Below the pieces are notes generated by a model. It saw nothing but the letters and a program-made list of their open reading frames with translations. It was not told the DNA's origin and ran no database searches. Positions 33,420 through 43,005 of a stretch of DNA of 64,000 nucleotides are shown here, piece by piece. The stretch is taken from assembly GCF_038452265.1 (NCBI RefSeq), contig NZ_CP151842.1:2108001-2172000 (forward strand), in the 5' to 3' direction. Origin of the DNA: Vibrio diazotrophicus. Its GTDB lineage: Bacteria; Pseudomonadota; Gammaproteobacteria; Enterobacterales; Vibrionaceae. The position numbers and the translations under genes were made by a program. Each line of letters begins with the position of its first letter. Position 1 is the stretch's first letter.

Positions 33420-35121
33420 GCTTGATTACCGCCCGTGCTTTTTGATTCCCTGTTACAACCACGGTGGAACCGTAGCTGGTGTTCTAGACGCAATCGCTGA
33501 TTTCGATCTTCCCGTATTCCTAGTGGACGATGGAAGCAATAAAGAGACCAAATTTGCTCTCTCAGAAGCCGCCAAACGAGCTAATGTTTCGTTAATTACC
33601 TTGCCTAAAAACCAAGGTAAAGGTGGTGCTGTCGTGGCGGGTATACGCCATGCACATTGGCTCGGGTACAGTCATGTAATTCAGATTGACGCTGACGGTC
33701 AGCATGATATCAGTGCATTGCCGAATCTTATCGAGACCTCGAAGAATAACCCTCATCACTTGATTTCGGGACAACCCGTTTACGATGAAAGTGTGCCCAA
33801 AGCTCGACTATACGGCCGATATGTCACACACATCTGGGTTTGGATTGAAACACTCTCGCTGGAAATTAAAGACAGCATGTGTGGTTTTCGGGCGTATCCG
33901 ATCAAAGAAAGTATTGACGTCATTAATCATCACGACATCGGCAGTCGCATGGATTTCGATACAGAAATCTTTGTCCGTATGTTCTGGAATGGCGTGCAGT
34001 TCAAATTCGTCAACACTCGTGTAATTTATCCAGAAGACGGTATTTCCCACTTCGATTCACTTTGGGATAACGTCAAAATCAGTTGGATGCATACACGACT
34101 GTTTTTCGGTATGTTGCCGCGCATTCCTAATTTACTGATGCGCAGAAAAACGCAAGGAACTGAAACACACTGGTCAAAACGCCAAGAGCGCGGAACCGTA
34201 CTGGGTATTAAAGTGCTGATGGCGATCTACAAGCTATTGGGTAGAAAGGTTTTTCGCGCCATTTTAAAGTTGGTGATGGGCTATTACCACCTCACCGGTA
34301 AACAGGCGAAGACATCATCAGAGCAGTTTATTACTCAGGTAAAAAACTTTGCCGAACAACAACAGTTGCCTGTAGCCAAAAACCTAACCAGCTATAACCA
34401 TTTGTTGTCGTTCGGTGAAACTATGCTCGACAAACTGGCGGCATGGCGAGGCGATTTCAATGTCAACAATCTAACCATCCATGGTCAAGAGCAACTCACA
34501 TCACTGGTTGAGCGAAAACACGGCCTGCTACTGTTAGGCTCTCATTTAGGCAATATCGAACTGTGTCGCGCGCTAAGCCGACGTCACACTCATCTTAAGA
34601 TCAATGCTTTGGTGTTCACAGAGCATGCCGAACGTTTTAACACCGTTATGAAAACGGTCAACCCGAATTCAGAACTCAACCTGATACAAGTCAGCAAAAT
34701 TGGGCCTGATACTGCGATTATGCTTCAGCAAATGATAGAGCGTGGCGAGTGGGTGGTAATCGTGGGAGACCGAACTTCCACCAGCGTAGAAAGCCGAGTT
34801 GTTTGGGCGGATTTTCTTGGCAAGCCTGCACCGTTTCCTCAAGGGCCGTTTATGCTCGCTTCTGTCCTAGAAGCCCCTGTATACCTTATTTTTGGACTGC
34901 GCGACGACCAAAGTAAACATCCGCATTTTGACGTCTACTTCGAGCATTTTAGTGACGGTATCAAACTGCCTCGCGCAACAAGGCAGGAATCTTTGCGCCA
35001 AGTGGTTCAACAATACGCAGAACGCTTGCAACACTACACAATGAAAGCACCATTACAGTGGTACAACTTCTTCAACTTCTGGGAATTAAGTAAAAACAAT
35101 GACGAAGACAAACGACAATAA
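33406..35121 (+). CDS. Glycosyltransferase family 2 - lysophospholipid acyltransferase-like fusion (ApeJ position)
   Basis: 571-residue two-domain protein. Residues about 5-240 are a GT2 domain (PCYNHGGTVAGVL, VFLVDDGSN, IDADGQHD as the DXD-type motif, and SMCGFRAYP). Residues about 285-571 resemble the LpxL/HtrB-like acyltransferase fold, with LLLGSHLGNIELCRALSR where the H-X4-E/D motif falls and GDRTSTSVESR further on. It would link a sugar and an acyl chain to the pigment lipid anchor. It overlaps apeI by 14 nt and the ammonia-lyase gene by 23 nt. Confidence 0.88.
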   Translation: MPVSKLDYRPCFLIPCYNHGGTVAGVLDAIADFDLPVFLVDDGSNKETKFALSEAAKRANVSLITLPKNQGKGGAVVAGIRHAHWLGYSHVIQIDADGQHDISALPNLIETSKNNPHHLISGQPVYDESVPKARLYGRYVTHIWVWIETLSLEIKDSMCGFRAYPIKESIDVINHHDIGSRMDFDTEIFVRMFWNGVQFKFVNTRVIYPEDGISHFDSLWDNVKISWMHTRLFFGMLPRIPNLLMRRKTQGTETHWSKRQERGTVLGIKVLMAIYKLLGRKVFRAILKLVMGYYHLTGKQAKTSSEQFITQVKNFAEQQQLPVAKNLTSYNHLLSFGETMLDKLAAWRGDFNVNNLTIHGQEQLTSLVERKHGLLLLGSHLGNIELCRALSRRHTHLKINALVFTEHAERFNTVMKTVNPNSELNLIQVSKIGPDTAIMLQQMIERGEWVVIVGDRTSTSVESRVVWADFLGKPAPFPQGPFMLASVLEAPVYLIFGLRDDQSKHPHFDVYFEHFSDGIKLPRATRQESLRQVVQQYAERLQHYTMKAPLQWYNFFNFWELSKNNDEDKRQ

Positions 35122-36643
35122 TATTTTATTCGGCGCTGAGCGTCTGACCATTGAGGACGTTGTTTCAATCGCACAAGGCGCTTCAGCCTCTATTAACTCT
35201 TCAGCTGAATTTACCGCGAAGATTGACCGAGGCGTAGCCTTTTTAGAACGCCTACTTAAAGAAGAAGGTGTCATTTACGGCGTAACCACTGGTTATGGTG
35301 ATTCTTGTACTGTCGCCATTCCACCTAATTTGGTTGAGGAACTGCCTCTGCACCTGACCCGTTTTCATGGCTGCGGTTTGGGCGAAGTACTTACTCACCA
35401 ACAATCACGCGCTGTATTAGCAACTCGCTTATGCTCACTCGCACAGGGTGTATCAGGCGTGTCTCACGATGTGCTCAATCAAATTATCAACCTGATTAAT
35501 CACGATATTGCCCCACGTATTCCGCAAGAAGGTTCTGTCGGCGCGAGTGGTGACTTAACCCCTCTTTCATACGTAGCCGCGACCTTGATTGGCGAACGCG
35601 AAGTGCTCTACAAAGGTGAAGTTCGTTCCACTCAAGAGGTGTTCGCAGAACTTGGCTTGACGCCAATTAAACTAAAGCCAAAAGAAGGCCTAGCGTTAAT
35701 GAACGGCACTTCAGTGATGACTGCCCTAGCCTGTTTGGCTTATCAGCGTGCTGAGTATCTGGCTCAGTTATGCACTAAAATTACGGCTCTTGTTTCAATT
35801 GGTATGCAAGGCAACGACTTCCATTTTGATGAAGCGCTATTTGCGGTGAAGCCTCACCCAGGCCAGCAACAAATCGCGGCTTGGTTAAGAGCAGATCTAC
35901 AAGCAGAGCGTCCACCTCGTAATAGTGACCGCTTACAAGACCGCTACTCACTTCGCTGTGCTCCGCATCTCATTGGTACGGTGCAAGATGCCTTACCTTG
36001 GTTACGTCAGCTTATCGAAAATGAACTAAACAGCGCCAATGACAACCCAATAATTGATGGTGACAACGAGCGAGTACTGCACGGTGGTCACTTCTATGGC
36101 GGACACATTGCAATGGCAATGGACACACTCAAAACCTGTGTTGCAAACCTAGCTGACTTGCTGGATCGTCAAATGGCACAGTTGATGGATTACAAGTTCA
36201 ACAACGGTCTGCCGTTTAACTTAACTGGCGCAGAAGGCGAACGTAAACCGATCAACCATGGCTTCAAAGCGGTACAAATTGGCATTTCAGCTTGGACAGC
36301 AGAAGCATTGAAACACACAATGCCAGCGAGCGTATTCTCCCGCTCAACAGAGTGTCACAACCAAGATAAAGTCAGCATGGGTACAATCGCCGCTCGCGAC
36401 TGCTTACGCGTATTGCAATTGACTGAACAAGTGGCGGCGGCTTCTCTGCTTGCCTCCATTCAAGCCATTGAGCTACGCAAGCGCCACAATGAGATCGATG
36501 AGCGTCATATGAGTGCCAGCGTGAATCAAATCGTTGCTAATGTTCAGCGGGACTTTAAGTTTGTGGTAGAAGATCGCCCGTTAGAAGCAGAGCTACGTTT
36601 GTGTATTGAACGCATTCAAACCCAGCACTGGAAGCTGTACTAG
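35099..36643 (+). CDS. Aromatic amino acid ammonia-lyase (HAL/TAL/PAL family) of the aryl polyene cluster
   Basis: 514 aa. The MIO prosthetic group forms from A149-S150-G151 (GASGDLTPLSY), and Tyr60 in VIYGVTTGYG is the catalytic tyrosine. Removes ammonia from an aromatic amino acid, giving a cinnamate-type acid. In this cluster a coumarate-type product from tyrosine would feed aryl starter supply. The substrate-selectivity pair is Phe89-His90 (RFHGCGLG), unlike Ser-His of histidase and His-Leu of Rhodobacter TAL, so specificity is open. It sits between apeJ and apeK, overlapping apeJ. Confidence 0.92.
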   Translation: MTKTNDNNILFGAERLTIEDVVSIAQGASASINSSAEFTAKIDRGVAFLERLLKEEGVIYGVTTGYGDSCTVAIPPNLVEELPLHLTRFHGCGLGEVLTHQQSRAVLATRLCSLAQGVSGVSHDVLNQIINLINHDIAPRIPQEGSVGASGDLTPLSYVAATLIGEREVLYKGEVRSTQEVFAELGLTPIKLKPKEGLALMNGTSVMTALACLAYQRAEYLAQLCTKITALVSIGMQGNDFHFDEALFAVKPHPGQQQIAAWLRADLQAERPPRNSDRLQDRYSLRCAPHLIGTVQDALPWLRQLIENELNSANDNPIIDGDNERVLHGGHFYGGHIAMAMDTLKTCVANLADLLDRQMAQLMDYKFNNGLPFNLTGAEGERKPINHGFKAVQIGISAWTAEALKHTMPASVFSRSTECHNQDKVSMGTIAARDCLRVLQLTEQVAAASLLASIQAIELRKRHNEIDERHMSASVNQIVANVQRDFKFVVEDRPLEAELRLCIERIQTQHWKLY

Positions 36644-36651
36644 GAGTGTTA

Positions 36652-37098
36652 ATGGAGAACATTAATTTCCCATTAGAAACCGAAGTGACAGTCACCACTT
36701 CGTTTCAAGATGCCGATCCTATGGGCGTAATTTATCACGGTAACTACTTCCGCTATTTCGAAGAAGCACGACGTGTATTACTAGATAAAATCGCTTACGG
36801 TTACATAGCGATGAGTGAATCAGGCCACATGTGGCCTGTTATTGATACACGCGTAAAATATGTCAAAGCGATTCCGTTTAACCATGAAATCCGCATCAAC
36901 GCCAAGCTGACCGAATGGGAAAATCGTCTGCGCATTGATTACGTAATTTTTGATGCACAGACCGGTCAAAGAATGTGTAAGGCACATACCACTCAAGTTG
37001 CGGTCAGCATCGCTGAACAAGAAATGTGTTTTGTCTCACCAAAACTGTTCTTAGATAAAGTTGAACATTGGCATCAAACCGGAGAGTGTTTGCAATGA
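36652..37098 (+). CDS. apeK: Hotdog thioesterase, 4-HBT/YbgC-like (ApeK)
   Basis: 148 aa from MENINFPL; ATG 36652 follows AGGAG by 6 nt, better than the GTG at 36646. The catalytic segment DADPMGVIYHGNYFRYFEEAR is the 4-hydroxybenzoyl-CoA thioesterase/YbgC signature with its Asp. May release aryl or polyene acyl groups from CoA or ACP, or clear stalled ACPs. ATGA overlap with the next gene. Confidence 0.87.
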   Translation: MENINFPLETEVTVTTSFQDADPMGVIYHGNYFRYFEEARRVLLDKIAYGYIAMSESGHMWPVIDTRVKYVKAIPFNHEIRINAKLTEWENRLRIDYVIFDAQTGQRMCKAHTTQVAVSIAEQEMCFVSPKLFLDKVEHWHQTGECLQ

Positions 37099-37721
37099 TT
37101 AAGGTGTTTAAAAACATCACTATGTCTGTTTGTTTAAGCTTGATTGCTACTACTGGCGTGTTAGCTCAAGTAACGGATTTAGCCTCATTGCAAGCTCAGC
37201 TTCAACAATCTCCGATTATTCGTGGTGATTTTACTCAAAGCCGCACCTTAGCCATGTTTGAGCAACCTTTGGTATCGGAAGGCTCATTTCTGCTTGAAAA
37301 ACAACACGGCTTACTGTGGCAGCAACACACACCGTTTCCTGTCAACTTGGTGCTGACACAGGACAAACTACGCCAAACTTTCGCCAATCAGCCTGCACAG
37401 GTGATTAACGCCAAAGAAAACCCGATGGCGTTTTACTTCAGCAAAATCTTTTTGTCCGTATTCCATGGCGACACCGAACAACTTCAAAGTCAGTTTGATC
37501 TGCAGTTTGCTCCTCAAAGTGAACACTGGCAGTTAGTACTGACACCAAAAGAAGCGCCACTGAATGCGGTGTTCAAATCGATCGTTTTGCAAGGCAATCA
37601 AAATATTGATTCGTTGGTTCTGCAAGAAATAAGAGGCGACAAAACTGAAATCACCTTCACCAATCAAACTCACCAACCTGAGAATTTAACGGATGCTGAA
37701 CAAGCTCAGTTCCAGTTTTAA
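37095..37721 (+). CDS. apeL: LolA-like outer-membrane lipoprotein carrier of the aryl polyene cluster (ApeL)
   Basis: 208 aa from MIKVFKNI (ATGA overlap decides the start). A Sec signal peptide ends near GVLA-QVTD. The mature part has the LolA-type beginning QLQQSPIIRGDFTQSR and GLLWQQHTPFP, parallel to LolA at 4141 but clearly diverged. Likely carries the hydrophobic pigment lipid across the periplasm to the outer membrane. Overlaps the exporter gene by 29 nt, implying a shared export path. Confidence 0.87.
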   Translation: MIKVFKNITMSVCLSLIATTGVLAQVTDLASLQAQLQQSPIIRGDFTQSRTLAMFEQPLVSEGSFLLEKQHGLLWQQHTPFPVNLVLTQDKLRQTFANQPAQVINAKENPMAFYFSKIFLSVFHGDTEQLQSQFDLQFAPQSEHWQLVLTPKEAPLNAVFKSIVLQGNQNIDSLVLQEIRGDKTEITFTNQTHQPENLTDAEQAQFQF

Positions 37722-40017
37722 TCATTCCAAGCTGGCAATAATCTGGCTTGTTTTGGTGGTACTAAGCTGCGCCCTACTGTTGAAACAGTGGGGCTTTAGC
37801 TCATCGGTACCCATTGAAACTGACATCATGAAGCTGCTCCCTCAAAGCCGCCAAGATCCGTTGGCTCAAGTGGCGTTTGATAGAGTCACCAGTAGTGTTA
37901 GTGACAAGGTGGTGTTTGTCCTTAAAGGCAGTAACGATCAGCAACTGTTTGCTGCTGCTGAAAGTTTGCAAAATTCACTCTCAAGCCTGAATGCATTTTC
38001 CCAAGTTACCGGCAAAATTAACCAACAAAAACAAAATGCTTGGAGTCGATACTACTTCTCCCATCGTTTTCAGTTTTTAACCGACGAACAACGCTCTCGT
38101 CTTGAACTTGCTCCAGAACAGCAAGTTCAGAAAGTGATTCAAACCATTTATAACCCTTTTTCCGGCGTTACCGGTTCTGAACTGAGCAGTGATCCGTTTT
38201 TGCTGTTTCGCGATTACTTAAGCCACTTAAACCAGCTAACAACGCAATTCCAGATTCAGCAAGGTTTCCTAACGACGCAATTTCAAAACGATACCTATGT
38301 ACTGATCACGGCCACTCTCGCTGATTCTCCCTACAGCATGAGCGCGCAACAAGTGGTTCCGAAACTCAACAGTTTAGAGCAGTCTTTAAAAACACAATAC
38401 GATGTGGATAGTGCGCACACTGGCGTGCTGTTTTATGCTGACTTTGGTACTCAAAGTGCGAAATCGGAAATCAGCACCATTGGTTTATTCTCCCTGTTGG
38501 GCGTTATCGTCATTGTCCTGTTTGTCTTTCGCAGTGCTGCGCCGCTGTTATTAGCTCTGCTTTCCATCAGCGTTGGGCTTTTAGTAGCACTTGTTGTGAC
38601 CACCGCCATCTTCGGCAAAGTACATCTGTTTAGTTTGGTATTTGGTGCCAGTTTAATTGGTGTTTCTATCGACTACGCGTTCCACTATCTGACTGACCGC
38701 CTTGCTGCACAAGACAAATGGGATAGCATCAAAGGGCTGCAACATATCTTCACTGCGATTACTCTCGGCTTGATTACCAGCTTAATAGGCTACTTAGGTT
38801 TATTAATTGCGCCATTTCCCGGTTTGCAACAACTGGCGCTATTCTCAGCCATCGGTTTAGTTGCAGCCTACGCTACTGTTGTCGCTTGGTATCCTATCCT
38901 TGCACGCAAAGCGACAGCAAATCGTCCCTTACCCGGCGAGATGTTATGGCGTTGGTGGTTGGCACAATGGCAAAAACGCAGTGTCAGAACGTCTCTACCT
39001 CTGGCGTTAATGATTTTCAGTGCAGTTCAATTAACGCAAGTGAACTACGACGATGACATTCGTCAGCTTCAAGCCATGCCTAAGGAACTAAAGCAGCAGG
39101 AAGAGCTGATTAATCAAGTCTCTGGTGTGAAATCTTCACAGCAGATGTTGGTTGTGCGCGCAGAGAGCGATGAACAACTACTGATAAAACTTGAACAGCT
39201 AGGCCGCACACTTGCTCAATGGAAGCGGCAGCAAACAATCAGCGGCTATCAAAGTCTCAATCAGTATTTGCCATCAATTGCGAGACAAAAATCCGACTAT
39301 CAACTGGTGAGCAACCTCTATCAGAATTATGGTTCCTCACTGTCTGAGTCTTTAAAGTTGTCAGCTCAGCCAACGCTAACTGAGCCCATGATTCCGGTCA
39401 GTTTATCGGACTACCTCAATCAAAGCGTTTCGGAACCCATTCAGTTCCTTTATCTGGGCAAAATTGAAGATAGCGTCGCTTCCGTCGTCATGCTTAGAGA
39501 TGTGAGTAACGCAGAAGAAATCATTGCTTTTACCAGCCAACGGGCTGATATCAGTTACTTGGATAAAGCCGGAGAAATCTCAGCCTTGTTTGGGGAATAC
39601 CGAACTAAAGTGATGGAGCTGTTAGCGGCAGCTTTGATCGGCATATCTTTGCTGCTGGTTAAACGTTATGGTGCTGCCCATACAATCCGAATTGTCTTCC
39701 CATGTATGGTTGCCTGCTTAGTCGGCATTGCGGTTACCACATTAACCGGTTCAACACTCAACTTGTTTAACTTGTTGGCGTTGGTGCTTGTCGTCGGTAT
39801 TGGTATTGACTACACCTTGTTTTTTGCCGAACAGGCACAGAGCCGGAGCACTTTACTGGCGATTACTCTGTCAGCTATGACCACCCTACTTTCATTTGGC
39901 TTGCTGTCACTAAGTGAAACCCACGCGATTCACAGTTTCGGCTTAACGACATTAAGCGGCATTTTTGTCGCTTGGCTGCTTTCACCACTTGCAATAAAAA
40001 GGCAAAAAATTCAATGA
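37693..40017 (+). CDS. apeM: MMPL/RND-superfamily exporter of the aryl polyene cluster (ApeM)
   Basis: 774 aa with the two-fold MMPL layout: one helix at the N-terminus, a large periplasmic loop (about 35-260), a helix bundle (about 262-410), a second N-terminal-type helix and loop, and a final bundle (about 640-770). Each half has the GxxxDY-type motif of proton-driven exporters (GASLIGVSIDYAFHYL and VVGIGIDYTLFFAEQ). Expected to move the pigment lipid out of the inner membrane, then pass it to the LolA-like carrier. ATGA overlap with the next gene. Confidence 0.9.
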   Translation: MLNKLSSSFNHSKLAIIWLVLVVLSCALLLKQWGFSSSVPIETDIMKLLPQSRQDPLAQVAFDRVTSSVSDKVVFVLKGSNDQQLFAAAESLQNSLSSLNAFSQVTGKINQQKQNAWSRYYFSHRFQFLTDEQRSRLELAPEQQVQKVIQTIYNPFSGVTGSELSSDPFLLFRDYLSHLNQLTTQFQIQQGFLTTQFQNDTYVLITATLADSPYSMSAQQVVPKLNSLEQSLKTQYDVDSAHTGVLFYADFGTQSAKSEISTIGLFSLLGVIVIVLFVFRSAAPLLLALLSISVGLLVALVVTTAIFGKVHLFSLVFGASLIGVSIDYAFHYLTDRLAAQDKWDSIKGLQHIFTAITLGLITSLIGYLGLLIAPFPGLQQLALFSAIGLVAAYATVVAWYPILARKATANRPLPGEMLWRWWLAQWQKRSVRTSLPLALMIFSAVQLTQVNYDDDIRQLQAMPKELKQQEELINQVSGVKSSQQMLVVRAESDEQLLIKLEQLGRTLAQWKRQQTISGYQSLNQYLPSIARQKSDYQLVSNLYQNYGSSLSESLKLSAQPTLTEPMIPVSLSDYLNQSVSEPIQFLYLGKIEDSVASVVMLRDVSNAEEIIAFTSQRADISYLDKAGEISALFGEYRTKVMELLAAALIGISLLLVKRYGAAHTIRIVFPCMVACLVGIAVTTLTGSTLNLFNLLALVLVVGIGIDYTLFFAEQAQSRSTLLAITLSAMTTLLSFGLLSLSETHAIHSFGLTTLSGIFVAWLLSPLAIKRQKIQ

Positions 40018-40628
40018 AATGGTTAACAACACTCTTTGCTTGCTTGTGGCTCAGTGGCTGTAGTTTGCAACCTCACACCTCTTCGACACAAGTGGAAATC
40101 GGTCAGGATATATGGGTAGAACTTCCCTTACCCAGTGAGCTAGGACAGTCTCTTAACGCCACTCAGTTGATCTCAGCACAGTGGCAAGATGAACAAGGGA
40201 TCACGCAAGCTCAACAATTACCTGTGCAGTTACAAATTGATTCGCAGCATATTGTTTTAGCAGGTTTTTCCTCTTGGGGGACGCGATTGCTGTCATTGGA
40301 TTACAATGGTGAAAATATTTCCACCCAAGTGTTAAACGGTCTAGAAAATACCCTACCGAAACCGGAACAAGTACTATTTAATCTGATGATCACCCTATGG
40401 CCTCGAAGTGCTTGGGAAGCACCGTTAAATAAGGTAAGGTGGTCAATCATTGATGCCCCACATCAACGCATTATAAAAAACGAAGCTGGAGAACCCGTAC
40501 TGATCATTAGCTATGCTGGAAAAACACCACTCGATGGTGATATTCAGTTTTTAAATAAGCCATTGGACTATTCGATCACGATCCAGACATTAAGTCATCA
40601 AGCTAAATTAACAACTTCAGAACAGTAG
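40014..40628 (+). CDS. DUF3261-type lipoprotein of the aryl polyene cluster (ApeN position)
   Basis: 204 aa from MKWLTTLF (ATGA overlap with apeM). Signal peptide II with lipobox LSGC, Cys at about 17. The mature domain (IWVELPLPSELGQSLN to LDYSITIQTLSHQ) resembles small LolB-like lipoproteins (DUF3261). It is reasonable to see it as the outer-membrane acceptor for the LolA-like carrier, but that is inference from position and lipidation. Confidence 0.82.
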   Translation: MKWLTTLFACLWLSGCSLQPHTSSTQVEIGQDIWVELPLPSELGQSLNATQLISAQWQDEQGITQAQQLPVQLQIDSQHIVLAGFSSWGTRLLSLDYNGENISTQVLNGLENTLPKPEQVLFNLMITLWPRSAWEAPLNKVRWSIIDAPHQRIIKNEAGEPVLIISYAGKTPLDGDIQFLNKPLDYSITIQTLSHQAKLTTSEQ

Positions 40629-40638
40629 AAAAACCTAG

Positions 40639-41826
40639 ATGAATTCTTCAACTTCATTTCCAGTGTTTATTCATGATTGTGGTTTTCACTCTGCGCTAGG
40701 GAGTGAAACGGTCGCTATTCATCAAGCACTACAATCCGGGCAGTCAAAAGGCATGCTCATAGACAATGAGATTCTCAACACCCATACGTCCACGGTGATT
40801 GGGCGAGTTACTGAGGCGCTACCTAAAATTCCTCAGCCATTGTCAAAATATGCGACACGTAATAATCAGCTCGCTTTATCTGCTCTCTTGCAAATCAAAT
40901 CCAGCGTTGAAAATGCTATTCAGCAATACGGTGCTGACCGTATTGCCGTCATTGTCGGTACCAGTACCTCTGGCATTTCCGATGGTGAAATCGCCTACGG
41001 GCAAAAAATCGCTCAAGGAGCATTCCCAGAAAACTATCACTACACTAAGCAAGAGTTAGGTGACAGTGCTCATTTTGTTGCGGATTACTTCAAGATCACC
41101 GGTCCTAGTTACTCGATTTCAACCGCTTGCTCTTCCAGTGGCCGCGTTTTTATCAGCGCAAAACGTCTGCTACAGGCAGGCATTGTTGACGCTGTATTGG
41201 TTGGTGGTGTCGATTCCATCTGTAAACTGACACTGAATGGATTCAATGGCTTAGAAGCTCTGTCGAATCAGCTTTGCCAACCATTTAGCGCAGACCGTTC
41301 AGGCATTAATATTGGTGAATCGGCGGCATTTATGTTGTTGAGCACAGAACCAAGTGATGTCGCATTGTTGGGTGCAGGTGACAGCTCTGATGCACACCAC
41401 ATTTCTGCGCCTCATCCAGAAGGGAATGGAGCGGAACAAGCCATGCGAAAAGCGCTTGAAGATGCCAGTCTTACACCAGAAGATATCGGTTACATCAACG
41501 CCCACGGCACAGCGACCCCACTGAATGACAGCATGGAAAGTAAAGCCATCTATCGAGTATTTGGCGACAGCGTACCTGTTAGCTCAACCAAGCCTTTAAC
41601 CGGTCACACCCTTGGTGCTGCAAGTGCGACTGAAGCCGCTATTGCTTGGCACATTTTGCGTCATCAGTTACCACTGCCTATGCAGCGCTGTGCAAACAAA
41701 GCAGACGATATTGAAATTTCACTGGTAGAAAGCGAGCAATTTTTGGGCGGCAAAGCCATTCTCAGTAACTCTTTTGCTTTTGGTGGCAACAACATCAGCT
41801 TAATTTTTGGATATCCCTATGACTGA
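40639..41826 (+). CDS. apeO: Beta-ketoacyl-ACP synthase, condensing subunit (ApeO)
   Basis: 395 aa FabF/FabB-like ketosynthase with the full triad: Cys164 in STACSSSGRV, His289 in NAHGTATPLND and His323 in TKPLTGHTLGA. It should extend the aryl-primed chain with malonyl-ACP. In the studied aryl polyene system the active ketosynthase pairs with the cysteine-less chain-length factor (29059). Begins 10 nt after the lipoprotein gene; 8-nt overlap with the next gene. Confidence 0.92.
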   Translation: MNSSTSFPVFIHDCGFHSALGSETVAIHQALQSGQSKGMLIDNEILNTHTSTVIGRVTEALPKIPQPLSKYATRNNQLALSALLQIKSSVENAIQQYGADRIAVIVGTSTSGISDGEIAYGQKIAQGAFPENYHYTKQELGDSAHFVADYFKITGPSYSISTACSSSGRVFISAKRLLQAGIVDAVLVGGVDSICKLTLNGFNGLEALSNQLCQPFSADRSGINIGESAAFMLLSTEPSDVALLGAGDSSDAHHISAPHPEGNGAEQAMRKALEDASLTPEDIGYINAHGTATPLNDSMESKAIYRVFGDSVPVSSTKPLTGHTLGAASATEAAIAWHILRHQLPLPMQRCANKADDIEISLVESEQFLGGKAILSNSFAFGGNNISLIFGYPYD

Positions 41827-42283
41827 ATTACCTGCTATCGAAACACTGCTGCCTCATGATAATCCAATGATTTTGGTTGACCGCGCTTTGTCTATCGGGG
41901 CGACATCCATCCACAGTCAGGTGGATATTGATAAGCATCTTATGTTCTTCAATTCAGAGACCAAAACGGTACCCGCTTATGTTGGCATTGAGTTTATGGC
42001 GCAGTCCATCGCGGCTTGGTCAGGTTATCAAGCCTTACAAAAAGGCCAACAACCACCCATCGGATTTTTATTAGGCAGCCGCCGCTACGCCACAGAGTGT
42101 GACCAATTCACCCAAGGTCAGACTCTGGATATCTTCGCAGACCAAGTGATGGAAGATAACGGAATGGCTGTTTTCTCTGGCCGTATAGAATACCAAGGGA
42201 ATACAATTGCTCAGTGCCAACTGAACGTTTATGTTCCTACACAAGAAAAATTACAAGAAATGAAAATTAGGAGTCATGTATGA
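41819..42283 (+). CDS. apeP: Hotdog-fold 3-hydroxyacyl-ACP dehydratase (ApeP)
   Basis: 154 aa from MTELPAIE (ATG 41819). FabZ/FabA-like: LLPHDNPMILVDRALSI near the N-terminus and PAYVGIEFMAQSIAAWSGYQ, the central helix of the hotdog fold. Partner of ApeI in the characterised dehydratase complex. ATGA overlap with the ketoreductase gene. Confidence 0.88.
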   Translation: MTELPAIETLLPHDNPMILVDRALSIGATSIHSQVDIDKHLMFFNSETKTVPAYVGIEFMAQSIAAWSGYQALQKGQQPPIGFLLGSRRYATECDQFTQGQTLDIFADQVMEDNGMAVFSGRIEYQGNTIAQCQLNVYVPTQEKLQEMKIRSHV

Positions 42284-43005
42284 CCCGACAAGTTCTCGTC
42301 ACTGGTGCCAGTAAGGGAATAGGCAAAGCAATTGCTATTCAGCTAGGTAAAGATGGCTTCAACGTCGTCGTTCATTACATGGGAGACCAGAATGGTGCCC
42401 AAGCAACACTTGATACGATTGTCGAAAGTGGTGGATCAGGCCGATTGATCCGATTTGATATTAGTAACCGTGCTGAATGTAGAAGCCAGATTGAAGCCGA
42501 TATTGAACAACACGGCGCTTACTACGGTGTTGTTAACAATGCGGGTATCACTCGTGATACGGCTTTCCCTGCAATGACAGAAGAAGAGTGGGACGGCGTT
42601 ATCCATACCAACCTCGACAGCTTCTACAATGTGCTGCACCCTTGTGTGATGCCTATGGTTCAACTGCGTAAAGGTGGACGCATTGTTACTTTAGCGTCAG
42701 TGTCCGGCATTGCGGGTAACCGTGGCCAAACCAACTACAGTGCAGCAAAAGCGGGCGTGATTGGCGCAACGAAGTCACTGGCTTTAGAGCTGGCAAAACG
42801 CAAAATCACGGTGAACTGTGTTGCTCCGGGTTTAATTGATACTGGCATGGTCGATGAGCATGTGAAAGAACATGCACTGCCGCTTGTTCCGTTGCGTCGT
42901 ATGGGTGAACCAGAAGAAGTGGCAGGTCTGGTTAGTTATTTAATGTCTGATATCGCTGGGTATGTCACTCGCCAAGTTATTTCTGTAAACGGAGGTCTCG
43001 TATGA
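42280..43005 (+). CDS. apeQ: 3-ketoacyl-ACP reductase, FabG-like (ApeQ)
   Basis: 241 aa short-chain dehydrogenase. Rossmann motif TGASKGIGKAIA at 8-19, VVNNAGITRD at 84-93, catalytic Ser140-Tyr153-Lys157 in the same spacing as E. coli FabG, and NVKG-type C-terminal YVTRQVISVNGGLV. NADPH-dependent reduction of the 3-keto group before dehydration. Overlaps both neighbours by ATGA junctions. Confidence 0.92.
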   Translation: MTRQVLVTGASKGIGKAIAIQLGKDGFNVVVHYMGDQNGAQATLDTIVESGGSGRLIRFDISNRAECRSQIEADIEQHGAYYGVVNNAGITRDTAFPAMTEEEWDGVIHTNLDSFYNVLHPCVMPMVQLRKGGRIVTLASVSGIAGNRGQTNYSAAKAGVIGATKSLALELAKRKITVNCVAPGLIDTGMVDEHVKEHALPLVPLRRMGEPEEVAGLVSYLMSDIAGYVTRQVISVNGGLV

